Below, piece after piece: positions 1 through 6,474 of a DNA stretch of 6,474 nucleotides. The stretch's first letter is position 1; each line of letters opens with the position of its first letter. The position numbers and the translations under genes are program-made. The notes beneath the pieces are model-generated. The model saw nothing but the letters and a program-made list of their open reading frames with translations. It did not search any database and was not told where the DNA came from. This stretch comes from Methylobacterium sp. (lineage in GTDB: Bacteria > Pseudomonadota > Alphaproteobacteria > Rhizobiales > Beijerinckiaceae), in contig JAJKJG010000019.1 of NCBI GenBank assembly GCA_021154065.1, positions 1-6,474 of the forward strand, read 5' to 3'.

Positions 1-1189
1 CGCCCGGCGTGGACGGAACCAGGGTGCCGACTTCGGAGGGCAGCATATCGGCCGTGACCGGCGCGTCCGGCTCGCCGGTGGTGAGGATCATCAGCCGTTC
101 GACGTTGTTGCGCAGCTGGCGGACGTTGCCCGGCCAGTCGTGCGACTGGAGCACCGCGATCGCATCGCCGGCGATCCGGCGCTTGGGCAGCCCCGTGGCG
201 GCGCAGATCTGCTCCATGAAGAACGCGATCAGCTCGGGCACGTCCTCGCGCCGCCCCGACAGGCCGGGCACGCGGATCGGCACGACGCCGAGGCGGTGGA
301 ACAGGTCCTCGCGGAATCGCCCGGCCGCGATCTCGGCGCCGAGGTCGCGGCTCGACGAGGACACGATGCGCACGTCCACGTGGACGCGCGTCGTGCCCCC
401 GACGCGCTGGAAGTTCTGGTCGACGAGGACCCGCAGGATGCGGTTCTGCGTCTCCCGGGGCATGTCCGCGATCTCGTCGATGTAAAGCGTCCCGCCGTGC
501 GCCTCCTCGAGCGCGCCGACCCGACGCCCGTGACCGTCCATGTTCTCGACGCCGAACAGCTCGGATTCCATAGTGTCGGGCGTGATCGTCGCCGCGTTGA
601 TGACGACGAACGGGCCGGAGGCGCGCCCCGACGAGGCGTGGATGGTGCGCGCGGTCAGCTCCTTGCCGGAGCCCGGGGCGCCGGTGATCAGGATGCGGGC
701 GTTGGTCGGCGCCGCCCGCTCGATCGTCTGACGGAGCTGGTTGATAGCGGGCGAATGTCCGGCGATCCGGCTCGCCTGGACGGATTGCGCCCGCAGGTCG
801 CGAACCTCGCGCTTGAGGCGCGAGGCTTCGAGCGCGCGTTCGGCCACGAGCACCAGGCGGTCGGCCTTGAACGGCTTCTCGATAAAGTCGTAGGCGCCGG
901 CCTTAATCGCGGATACGGCGGTTTCGATGTTGCCGTGCCCGGAGATCATGACGACCGGCAGATCGGGATGTTGCGCCTTCATGAGATCCAGCACCTGGAG
1001 ACCGTCCAGGCTGCTGCCTTGCAGCCAGATGTCGAGAAAGACGAGGTGCGGCCGCCGGGCTTCGATCGCAGCGAGCGCGTCATCGGACGTGCCGGCCGTC
1101 CGCGTCCGGTGGCCTTCGTCTTCGAGGATGCCCGCCACCAGCTCGCGAATGTCGGCCTCGTCGTCGACGATGAGAATATCGGTGCTCAT
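1..1189 (-). CDS. ntrX: Nitrogen assimilation response regulator NtrX (3' end cut by the window edge)
   Basis: Response regulator of the NtrC superfamily and cognate partner of NtrY, acting in the cytoplasm on DNA. The window holds 396 codons; full-length relatives are about 450-460 residues, so the C-terminal Fis-type helix-turn-helix is missing only because the window ends. Residues 1-120 form the receiver domain, with acidic D9/D10, phosphoacceptor D53, S83 and K105. Residues about 142-370 form the AAA+ domain: Walker A GAPGSGKE (170-177), Walker B GTLYIDE (233-239), arginine-finger region FREDLFHR (292-299) and sensor II WPGNVRQL (352-359). The GAFTGA loop that touches sigma-54 is absent: the segment after ELFG reads VENMDGHGRRVG (214-225) and is about 3 residues shorter than in the NtrC encoded here. 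This is known for alphaproteobacterial NtrX and implies regulation through another holoenzyme. The ATG (1189-1187) overlaps the ntrY TGA by 4 bases (ATGA). No clear Shine-Dalgarno is visible, so translational coupling to ntrY is likely. Confidence 0.96.
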   Translation of the reverse strand, partial: MSTDILIVDDEADIRELVAGILEDEGHRTRTAGTSDDALAAIEARRPHLVFLDIWLQGSSLDGLQVLDLMKAQHPDLPVVMISGHGNIETAVSAIKAGAYDFIEKPFKADRLVLVAERALEASRLKREVRDLRAQSVQASRIAGHSPAINQLRQTIERAAPTNARILITGAPGSGKELTARTIHASSGRASGPFVVINAATITPDTMESELFGVENMDGHGRRVGALEEAHGGTLYIDEIADMPRETQNRILRVLVDQNFQRVGGTTRVHVDVRIVSSSSRDLGAEIAAGRFREDLFHRLGVVPIRVPGLSGRREDVPELIAFFMEQICAATGLPKRRIAGDAIAVLQSHDWPGNVRQLRNNVERLMILTTGEPDAPVTADMLPSEVGTLVPSTPG

Positions 1190-3426
1190 GCGCGCGCCAT
1201 GCGAGGTTCGGCGGCTTCGGTTGCGTCTGCTCGTTCGCTCGGCATTGTCCGCGGGAACCACAGCCGAACGCGGCCGCCGCGCTCATGCGGGTTGTCGCCA
1301 AGCTCGATCCCTCCCCCGTGCTCCTCGAAGATTTTGCTGACGATCGCCAGGCCGAGCCCGGTCCCACCCTCTCGGGTCGTCATGTACGGTTCAAGCAGCC
1401 GGTGACGGTTCTCCTTCGGGAAACCCTTGCCGTTGTCGGTGACTTCGATCACGAGCGTGTCGCCCTCCCCTTCGTAAAGCCCAATCCTGATCTCGCTTCG
1501 TCCTCGCTCAGACTCGGGAACGGCCGCGATCGCTTCCGCAGCGTTCTTGACGATGTTCGTGACGGCTTGCGAAACAAGGCGACGGTCGAAGTGGGCTGGG
1601 ACCGGGCCGCTTGGGATCTCGTCGACAAAGGCGATGTCCGGATGCGCGATGCGCATCATGAAAACCACTTGACGAACCGTTTCAGCCACGTCGTCCTGCC
1701 CAATCCTCGGCTTGGGCATCCGCGCGAAGGACGAGAACTCGTCGACCATGCGCTTGATGTCGTCGACCTGCCGAACGATCGTGGCGGTGCATTGGTCGAA
1801 GACCTCGCGATCGGCGGTGATGACCTTGCCGTACTTGCGCCGGATGCGTTCCGCCGAGAGCTGGATGGGGGTCAAGGGATTCTTGATTTCGTGGGCGATG
1901 CGTCGCGCCACGTCGGCCCACGCGGACGTGCGCTGGGCCGAGACCAAATCCGTGATGTCATCGAGCGTGACCACGAACCCTTTCTCATCGTTGCGCGCCT
2001 GTTCGCTCGCCACGCGAACGTTCAGGGTCCGCTCGCGATTGTTGCGCGAGATCAGGATCTGCTGTTGCAGCAGACGCTGGCGCGAGGTCTTCGCCTCGCC
2101 AATAAGCGGCGCGATCTCAGGAAGAACGGTTTCGATCGGGCATCCCATCAAGTCGCCGTGCGCCGTCCCGAGCAACGCCTCCGCCGACGGATTGACGATC
2201 GTGATCTGCCCACGCGCATCAATGCCGATCACGCCGGCCGAGACGCCGGACAGGACAGCCTCCGTGAACCGGCGGCGACGGTCGATGAGGTCGCTCGCCG
2301 CTGTCAGACTGCCATGCTGATGGCGTAGCTCGGCGGTCATCTTGTTGAACGTCGTGCCGAGGTGCGCGAGGTCGCCGTCGCTCTTCCGGGCAGGGACCTG
2401 GACGTAGAAATTGCCCGTGGCGACCTGATCGGTGGCGTGGATCAGCCGCCGGATCGGGGCCACAAGACGGTTCGCGAAATTCAACCCGAACCAGACAGCC
2501 GAGAGGAGGACGATCAGCGCAATTAGCGTGAACATCGACGCAAAGGCGATCTGAATGCCGAACTTTTTCTGTTCCAGCAACTGGTAGTAAGCAACGCCCG
2601 CCTCGGCGACGGGCGGGAACTGGAGCGCGCGCGGATCGACGGGCCGGGCCACGAAAAGAATCCGGTTTTGGTGCGCAGGCAATTTGAGCAGGGCGCGGAA
2701 AACATTGCCTTCCCGCGGCACGAGACAGATCGCGTCCTGATCGTTCGCTTCGCGCAGGTCATCGGCAGTCGGCAGAGACAGCCCTTCAGTGGGTTTGGCA
2801 TCGATCCGTTCCACGGTTGAGCCGTCCGACTCGATCAGCATGGACACCGGGAAGCCGAGGAACACCGCCCGCGAGGTCATGAACTCTCGGAACACGGCCC
2901 GATCCGCGTCGAACAACACCTTGGCGCGATTGAGGTCCGCCGCCATGAGTTGCGTGTCGCGAGCCAGCATCCGGCATTGCGAGTCCCGATAGGCGTGGGC
3001 GATGGCGACGGTGTCCGTCATCAGGGCTTTGAGAGCCCCCGTGAACCACGGATCGAGCCCGCGCTCCAGCGTCATCATCGCCACGGCCGCGACGAGGACC
3101 GTTGGCAACGTCGCGATCAAACTGAACAGACCGACCACGCGTACATGGAGCCTGGCGCCGGCCAGGCCCGCCCATCGGGCGCGCACCAGACTTCTGGCCT
3201 CCCAGGCCACAAGGCCGATGAGTACGGCCACCAGCAGAACGTTGAACAGGAGCATCCAGACGACGACATCGTGCGTCGGCAGGATGGGAGTCATGCCGGC
3301 CAGAACCAGGAAGGTGGTCAGCGCCGAGCCGAGCGCAACCGCCACCGCCAAGGTGCCGAACCAACCTGACCCCCGCTGTCCGGCGTCGATGTCCGACGGG
3401 CGGGCGCTCTCGTGGGGTTCGTTCAA
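1186..3426 (-). CDS. ntrY: Membrane sensor histidine kinase NtrY
   Basis: Transmembrane sensor kinase (746 aa, usual family length) that autophosphorylates and passes phosphate to NtrX. In alphaproteobacteria the pair affects nitrate/nitrogen metabolism, envelope and redox responses. Three hydrophobic segments lie near the N-terminus (about 22-45, 53-75 and 95-119). An extracytoplasmic region follows (about 120-290, with two cysteines, C151 and C234), then a fourth membrane helix (about 291-316). HAMP spans about 317-370 and PAS about 385-495. The HisKA H-box RRIAHEIKNP carries phosphoacceptor H512. The HATPase domain has N-box NIVKNAAEAI (N628), G1 DNGKGF (664-669) and G2 GGTGLGLA (687-694). 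The start is TTG: the upstream in-frame stretch back to a TGA (3493-3495) contains no ATG, GTG or TTG. A GGAAG Shine-Dalgarno (3435-3439) sits 8 bases before the TTG, and later starts would cut into the first membrane helix. It lies 128 bp after ntrC and overlaps ntrX by 4 bases. Confidence 0.96.
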   Translation of the reverse strand: MNEPHESARPSDIDAGQRGSGWFGTLAVAVALGSALTTFLVLAGMTPILPTHDVVVWMLLFNVLLVAVLIGLVAWEARSLVRARWAGLAGARLHVRVVGLFSLIATLPTVLVAAVAMMTLERGLDPWFTGALKALMTDTVAIAHAYRDSQCRMLARDTQLMAADLNRAKVLFDADRAVFREFMTSRAVFLGFPVSMLIESDGSTVERIDAKPTEGLSLPTADDLREANDQDAICLVPREGNVFRALLKLPAHQNRILFVARPVDPRALQFPPVAEAGVAYYQLLEQKKFGIQIAFASMFTLIALIVLLSAVWFGLNFANRLVAPIRRLIHATDQVATGNFYVQVPARKSDGDLAHLGTTFNKMTAELRHQHGSLTAASDLIDRRRRFTEAVLSGVSAGVIGIDARGQITIVNPSAEALLGTAHGDLMGCPIETVLPEIAPLIGEAKTSRQRLLQQQILISRNNRERTLNVRVASEQARNDEKGFVVTLDDITDLVSAQRTSAWADVARRIAHEIKNPLTPIQLSAERIRRKYGKVITADREVFDQCTATIVRQVDDIKRMVDEFSSFARMPKPRIGQDDVAETVRQVVFMMRIAHPDIAFVDEIPSGPVPAHFDRRLVSQAVTNIVKNAAEAIAAVPESERGRSEIRIGLYEGEGDTLVIEVTDNGKGFPKENRHRLLEPYMTTREGGTGLGLAIVSKIFEEHGGGIELGDNPHERGGRVRLWFPRTMPSERADATEAAEPRMARA

Positions 3427-3434
3427 GAAAAGGT

Positions 3435-3439
3435 CTTCC
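3435..3439 (-). promoter_or_regulatory. Ribosome binding site of ntrY supporting a TTG start
   Basis: Read on the minus strand, GGAAG lies 8 bases upstream of the TTG at 3426-3424. No ATG or GTG exists in frame between this TTG and the preceding in-frame stop, so this site decides the start of ntrY. Confidence 0.5.
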
Positions 3440-3482
3440 GTCGGGGGTGCAAACCAGCAGCGTCCGCAACTGGCACGGCCCC

Positions 3483-3495
3483 TGATGCAGCATCA
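3483..3495. promoter_or_regulatory. Perfect 13-bp palindrome, candidate operator upstream of ntrY
   Basis: Plus-strand TGATGCAGCATCA is a perfect inverted repeat with 6-base arms and a single central base. It lies 57 bases upstream of the ntrY start and overlaps the candidate -10 position. A second, shorter inverted repeat CACA-N4-TGTG (3494-3505) abuts it and reaches the candidate -35. The arrangement suits a dimeric repressor or autoregulator site. The binding protein is not identifiable from sequence, and the site does not match the NtrC consensus (TGCACC-N5-GGTGCA). Confidence 0.4.
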
Positions 3496-3554
3496 CAACA
3501 CTGTGGTCAAATTAATACATTTCCGGGGCGAGTCTACCGCCTCCGCCCAACGCT

Positions 3555-5006
3555 CTATCGCCCGGTACGGATCACCTGCAAATCGAGGTCGCGGACTTTC
3601 TTGCGCAACGTGTTTCGATTCACGCCCAAAAGCTCGGCCGCCCGGATTTGATTGCCGCGCGTGGCCGCCAGCGCCGCTCCGATCAGCGGCCCTTCGATCT
3701 CGCGAAGGATCCGATGATAGAGGCCAGGCGGAGGGAGAGCATCCTTGTAGCCTGCAAAATAATCCGCCAAGTGCCTTTCGATAGCGGCCGACAACCCCTC
3801 TTCATCTGCGGGCGCGCTCGTGCCCATAGCGGGCTGGGGCGTAAACGCCGGAACTTCGAGCTCGGCCTCGATGATCGGCCCCGTAATGGTCTCCTGGGGG
3901 TAAAGCGCGGCGAGGCGCCGGACCAGATTTTCCAGTTCACGGACGTTGCCGGGCCAGCGGTACCGTTTGAGGCGGTCCATGGCGTCGCCATCCAGTTGTT
4001 TGCGGGCCAAGCCCTCCTTTTCGGCGAGCGCGAAGAAGTGACGGAGGAGGTCCGGCACGTCCTCAGCGCGCTCCCGGAGGGGCGGAAGCCGGAGCGGGAC
4101 CACGTTGAGGCGGAAAAACAGATCCTCGCGAAACAGGCCTTGCTGGATCGAGACGCGCAGATCCTTATTGGTCGCCGCGACGATGCGCACGTTTGTCTTG
4201 ATGGGGACGCGGCCGCCGACTGTCGTGTATTCGCCCTGTTGCAGCACGCGCAAAAGGCGGGTCTGCGCCTCCATCGGCATGTCGCCGATCTCGTCGAGAA
4301 ACAGCGTGCCGCCCTCGGCCTGTTCGAAGCGTCCGGCGTTGCGGGTGGTCGCGCCGGTGAAGGCGCCCTTCTCATGGCCGAACAGTTCCGATTCGATCAA
4401 CTCACGCGGAATCGCGGCCATGTTGACGGCCACGAACGTCCCGTTTCGCCGTTTGCCGTAATCGTGCAGGGCGCGGGCGACCAGTTCCTTGCCGGTCCCG
4501 GACTCGCCCGTGATCATGACCGTGAGGTCGGTCGGCATCAGGCGCGCGAGGGCGCGATAAATCTCCTGCATGGCCGGCGAGCGGCCGACGAGCGGAATCT
4601 CCTCGCCCTCCAACGGCCCGTTAGGCGCGGTTGCGCCACGGGGACGCGACAGCGCGCGGCCGACGATGGCGACCAGTTCCTTCAGGTCGAACGGTTTCGG
4701 CAGGTATTCGTAAGCGCCACGCTCGGACGCGCGGATGGCGGTCATGAACGTATTCTGCGCGCTCATGACGATGATCGGCAATTCGGGCCGGACCCTCTTG
4801 ATGCGCGGCAGCAGATCGAAGGCGTTCTCGTCCGGCATCACGACATCGGTGATGATGAGATCGCCATCGCCCTGAGCCACCCAGCGCCAGAGCGTCGCTG
4901 CATGGCCCGTCGAACGCACCTCGTAGCCCGCGCGGGAGAGCGCCTGATTCAGCACCGTCCGGATGGCGGCGTCGTCATCGGCGAGGAGAATCTGTCCGCT
5001 TGGCAT
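3555..5006 (-). CDS. ntrC: Nitrogen regulation response regulator NtrC (sigma-54-dependent activator)
   Basis: Transcription activator (483 aa) phosphorylated by NtrB under nitrogen limitation; it drives sigma-54 promoters of nitrogen assimilation genes. Numbered from the ATG at 5006. The receiver (1-120) has the acidic cluster D10-D12, phosphoacceptor D54, S82 and K104. The AAA+ domain (about 137-375) has Walker A GESGTGKE (167-174), an intact GAFTGA sigma-54 loop (214-219), Walker B GTLFLDE (233-239), the arginine-finger region FREDLFFR (292-299) and sensor [10 protein letters not shown] (351-358). After a linker (about 383-405), a Fis-type helix-turn-helix (about 445-477, [15 protein letters not shown]) binds DNA. 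An in-frame TTG one codon upstream (5009) is possible. I prefer the ATG because GAGGA (5013-5017) sits 6 bases before the shared TGATG junction and relatives begin MP. The ATG shares one base with the ntrB TGA. The gene ends with TAG, so TAG works as a stop here. Confidence 0.97.
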   Translation of the reverse strand: MPSGQILLADDDAAIRTVLNQALSRAGYEVRSTGHAATLWRWVAQGDGDLIITDVVMPDENAFDLLPRIKRVRPELPIIVMSAQNTFMTAIRASERGAYEYLPKPFDLKELVAIVGRALSRPRGATAPNGPLEGEEIPLVGRSPAMQEIYRALARLMPTDLTVMITGESGTGKELVARALHDYGKRRNGTFVAVNMAAIPRELIESELFGHEKGAFTGATTRNAGRFEQAEGGTLFLDEIGDMPMEAQTRLLRVLQQGEYTTVGGRVPIKTNVRIVAATNKDLRVSIQQGLFREDLFFRLNVVPLRLPPLRERAEDVPDLLRHFFALAEKEGLARKQLDGDAMDRLKRYRWPGNVRELENLVRRLAALYPQETITGPIIEAELEVPAFTPQPAMGTSAPADEEGLSAAIERHLADYFAGYKDALPPPGLYHRILREIEGPLIGAALAATRGNQIRAAELLGVNRNTLRKKVRDLDLQVIRTGR

Positions 5007-6115
5007 CAATCGTCCTCAGCTTTCAAATCGCGCCCGTCGCGGGCCGTGTACATGGGGAGGAGAACCCGGAAGGTCGTTCGGCGCGGAGCCGGATCGCACT
5101 CGACGATCCCGCCATGGTCGCCGACGACCTTCGCCACCAAAGCAAGTCCGAGGCCACTTCCCTGCGCCTTGGTGGTGACGAAGGGGTCGAACAGCTCCGA
5201 GAGGAGATCGAGCGGCACGCCGGGGCCGTTGTCGCGCACGCTCAGCTCGATCGGCAGGCTGACGCGCTCGCGCGACCCCTGAACCTGCAAGCGGACGCCG
5301 GTGCGAAACGCCGTGCAGAGCATGATCTCGCCGTCGAACGCATCGTCTCCGATCGCCTCAGTGGCATTTTTGACCAGGTTCAGGATCACCTGGATCAGCT
5401 GGCCGCGGTTGCCGTAGACCGGAGGCAGCGAGGGGTCGTAGTTTTCAACAAACCGGATGTGGCGGGCGAAGCCCGATTGCGCGAGTCGTTTGACGTGGTC
5501 GAGCACCCCATGAACGTTGACGGGCGCTCGTTCGACCGGCCGGTCGTCGCCGAACAACTCCACGCGCTCCACCAGATGAACGATCCGGTCCGCTTCGTCG
5601 CAGATCAGCCGGGTCAACAGGCGGTCGTCCTCAGTGGCCGATTGTTCAAGCAACTGCGCTGCGCCCCGGATGCCGGACAGTGGGTTCTTGATCTCGTGGG
5701 CGAGCATGGCGCCGAGCGCCGTGATCGATCGGGCCGCCCCGCGATGCGTGAGCTGCCGATCCATCTTGTCGGCGATCGTGCGCTCTTGCAGCATGATCAC
5801 CACGGCGTCGCTCTCATCGCCGAGCGACGTCGCGAACACGTCCACGATCCGCTCCGCTCCGATGCGCGGACTGCCCACGTCCACCCGGTATTCGCTGACG
5901 CTGGCGCCGCGCCGGCGCACCTCTTCGACGAGCGCCAACACGGGCGAGCCGAACGGCATGATGTCCTTCAGTCGCTGCCGCTGCATGACGCGCAGGCTGA
6001 GGTCCAGGAAAGCCTCAGCGGCCGTGTTGGCGTGAAGGATCTTTCCATCCGCGCCGATCGTCAGAACCGGCAGAGGGAGCGCGTTGACGATAAGATCGCT
6101 GGTCGGCGGCGTCAT
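5006..6115 (-). CDS. ntrB: Nitrogen regulation sensor histidine kinase/phosphatase NtrB (GlnL)
   Basis: Cytoplasmic histidine kinase (369 aa, no membrane helices) that phosphorylates NtrC when nitrogen is scarce and dephosphorylates it when PII protein signals nitrogen sufficiency. An N-terminal PAS-like domain covers about 5-115 ([18 protein letters not shown] near its start). The HisKA H-box [20 protein letters not shown] carries phosphoacceptor H140. The HATPase domain has N-box [11 protein letters not shown] (N250), G1 RDNGPGV (294-300), an F-box LFDPFVTTK (308-316) and G2 GSGLGLAL (319-326). All catalytic motifs look intact. The ATG at 6115-6113 overlaps the terminal TGA of dusB by 4 bases (ATGA) with only a weak CGGGA-like Shine-Dalgarno upstream, suggesting coupling to dusB translation. 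The 3' end shares one base with the ntrC start, so ntrB and ntrC are one transcription unit. Confidence 0.97.
   Translation of the reverse strand: MTPPTSDLIVNALPLPVLTIGADGKILHANTAAEAFLDLSLRVMQRQRLKDIMPFGSPVLALVEEVRRRGASVSEYRVDVGSPRIGAERIVDVFATSLGDESDAVVIMLQERTIADKMDRQLTHRGAARSITALGAMLAHEIKNPLSGIRGAAQLLEQSATEDDRLLTRLICDEADRIVHLVERVELFGDDRPVERAPVNVHGVLDHVKRLAQSGFARHIRFVENYDPSLPPVYGNRGQLIQVILNLVKNATEAIGDDAFDGEIMLCTAFRTGVRLQVQGSRERVSLPIELSVRDNGPGVPLDLLSELFDPFVTTKAQGSGLGLALVAKVVGDHGGIVECDPAPRRTTFRVLLPMYTARDGRDLKAEDD
5013..5017 (-). promoter_or_regulatory. Ribosome binding site of ntrC inside the end of ntrB
   Basis: Minus-strand GAGGA lies within the last codons of ntrB. It is 9 bases upstream of the ATG at 5006-5004 (6 bases before the TGATG stop-start junction). 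It favours the ATG over the TTG one codon earlier and fits coupled translation of ntrB and ntrC. Confidence 0.55.
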
Positions 6116-6474
6116 GCGGCGTCCCGCAAGGGTTCATCGTACATCCGCATAAGAAGCCCCCTAACGGACGCTGGATCGTCCGCGGTCACGAGCCGCAGCC
6201 TGTCGCTTGCGTTCAGCCCACAGCCGATGCTGCGGGCCGTCTCGGCATAGGCCGCCAGATGTTTGTGGGCGCGCCGGACTCCCACTGTTCGGCCGTATAG
6301 CGACAGGAGTTCCTCATAATGCTAGACCGCCGCTCCGGTCTTCTGCTCCGCAGTCGGCTCGACAACCGGCTCACCGGCGAGCGCCGCTGCGATCTGCCCG
6401 ATTACCCAGGGCCGGCCCATTGCGGCCCGGCCCACCATGACGGCGCTCGCCTGCGACGCGCGCAGGCACCGCCG
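6112..6474 (-). pseudogene. dusB: tRNA-dihydrouridine synthase DusB (NifR3), C-terminal part, interrupted by an in-frame TAG
   Basis: FMN-dependent tRNA-dihydrouridine synthase, normally the first gene of the alphaproteobacterial ntr operon. The frame enters at the window edge (6474-6472) and runs 120 codons to TGA 6114-6112. Codons 1-50 hold the end of the TIM-barrel with the FMN-phosphate-binding segment MVGRAAMGRPW (13-23). Codon 51 is TAG (6324-6322). The 69 codons after it stay open in the same frame and still match the DusB C-terminal helical domain that binds tRNA (HYEELLSLYG, then RRAHKHLAAY where relatives have a RKH-x-x-WY pattern). The frame then ends on the conserved ATGA overlap with ntrB. 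A nonsense mutation of a single base (GAG or CAG to TAG) or a sequencing error explains this best. Some usually conserved residues also differ: Gln in place of the Gly of the S/T-G-A motif, His for Arg in RKH, and Ala for Trp. If real, the product ends at 6322 and lacks about 70 residues. Identity is secure; functional status is uncertain. Confidence 0.82.

Larger units (their letters stand above)
3427..3554 (-). promoter_or_regulatory. ntrC-ntrY intergenic region with candidate ntrYX promoter
   Basis: This 128-bp gap is the only substantial non-coding stretch in an array whose other junctions all overlap, so it is the likely place for an independent ntrYX promoter. It contains an AT-rich block (about 3509-3521) in otherwise GC-rich DNA. 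On the minus strand TTGACC (3510-3505) is a good match to a sigma-70 -35 element. With a 17-base spacer the -10 position reads CATCAG (3487-3482), a poor match with 3 of 6 bases, so the promoter may be weak or activator-dependent. I see no strong hairpin plus T-run after ntrC, so readthrough from dusB-ntrBC into ntrYX is possible. Inference from sequence only; no transcript evidence. Confidence 0.35.

Noticed and set aside
140..1405. 421-codon open frame on the plus strand
   Set aside because: Antisense to ntrX and the end of ntrY. It has no recognisable domain and a shadow-like composition.
1285..2328. 347-codon open frame on the plus strand
   Set aside because: Antisense to the kinase core of ntrY, which shows all histidine kinase boxes on the minus strand.
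3445..3450. TGCACC half-site of an NtrC-type enhancer on the minus strand
   Set aside because: The second half GGTGCA is absent at the required spacing; a six-base match alone is expected by chance.
3451..3473. CCAG/CTGG hairpin in the ntrC-ntrY gap as a terminator
   Set aside because: The stem is only about 4 bp with a long loop and just three T after it, too weak for an intrinsic terminator.
3471..3486. TGGCACG on the plus strand as a possible sigma-54 -24 element
   Set aside because: The matching -12 position reads CTGA rather than TTGC, and the direction points away from ntrY toward the 3' end of ntrC. On the minus strand a GG/TTGC pair has the wrong spacing by one base.
2786..3496. 236-codon minus-strand frame overlapping the start of ntrY
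   Set aside because: Out of frame with NtrY, rich in Arg and Gly, and without the membrane helices that the ntrY frame encodes in the same stretch.
3648..5282. 544-codon open frame on the plus strand
   Set aside because: It lies antisense to ntrC and the end of ntrB. Its product is rich in Arg, Asp, His and Gly with no recognisable domain, as expected for a shadow frame opposite high-GC genes, while the minus strand carries clear family motifs.
5000..6250. 416-codon open frame on the plus strand
   Set aside because: Antisense to ntrB and running into dusB. Same shadow composition, and no supporting motif.

Overview
The window is high in GC and carries five co-oriented genes, all read on the minus strand: dusB (partial), ntrB, ntrC, ntrY and ntrX (partial). 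This order is the classic nitrogen-regulation locus of Alphaproteobacteria. Gene order and protein motifs make that class very likely. I cannot narrow it beyond that; Hyphomicrobiales or Rhodospirillales would be typical.

Layout, following transcription from the right edge to the left. The C-terminal third of dusB (tRNA-dihydrouridine synthase, formerly nifR3) enters at 6474 and ends at 6112, but an in-frame TAG at 6322-6324 interrupts it. Its terminal TGA overlaps the ATG of ntrB (5006-6115, cytoplasmic PAS histidine kinase). The ntrB stop shares one base with the ntrC ATG (3555-5006, sigma-54 activator of the NtrC family). A 128-bp gap (3427-3554), the only substantial non-coding stretch, holds a possible sigma-70 type promoter and a perfect 13-bp palindrome. 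After it comes ntrY (1186-3426, membrane-bound HAMP-PAS histidine kinase with a TTG start). The ntrY stop overlaps the ATG of ntrX (1-1189), whose C-terminal DNA-binding domain lies beyond the left edge.

From knowledge of the families: NtrB senses nitrogen status through PII and controls phosphorylation of NtrC, which activates sigma-54 promoters of nitrogen assimilation genes. NtrY and NtrX are a second, paralogous pair linked to nitrogen/nitrate metabolism, envelope and redox control. The NtrX here has lost the GAFTGA loop that contacts sigma-54, so it should not work as a standard sigma-54 activator.

I found no undescribed system. The points most worth checking are the nonsense codon in dusB and the palindromic site between ntrC and ntrY. 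Long plus-strand open frames opposite every gene are shadows of the high-GC minus-strand genes.
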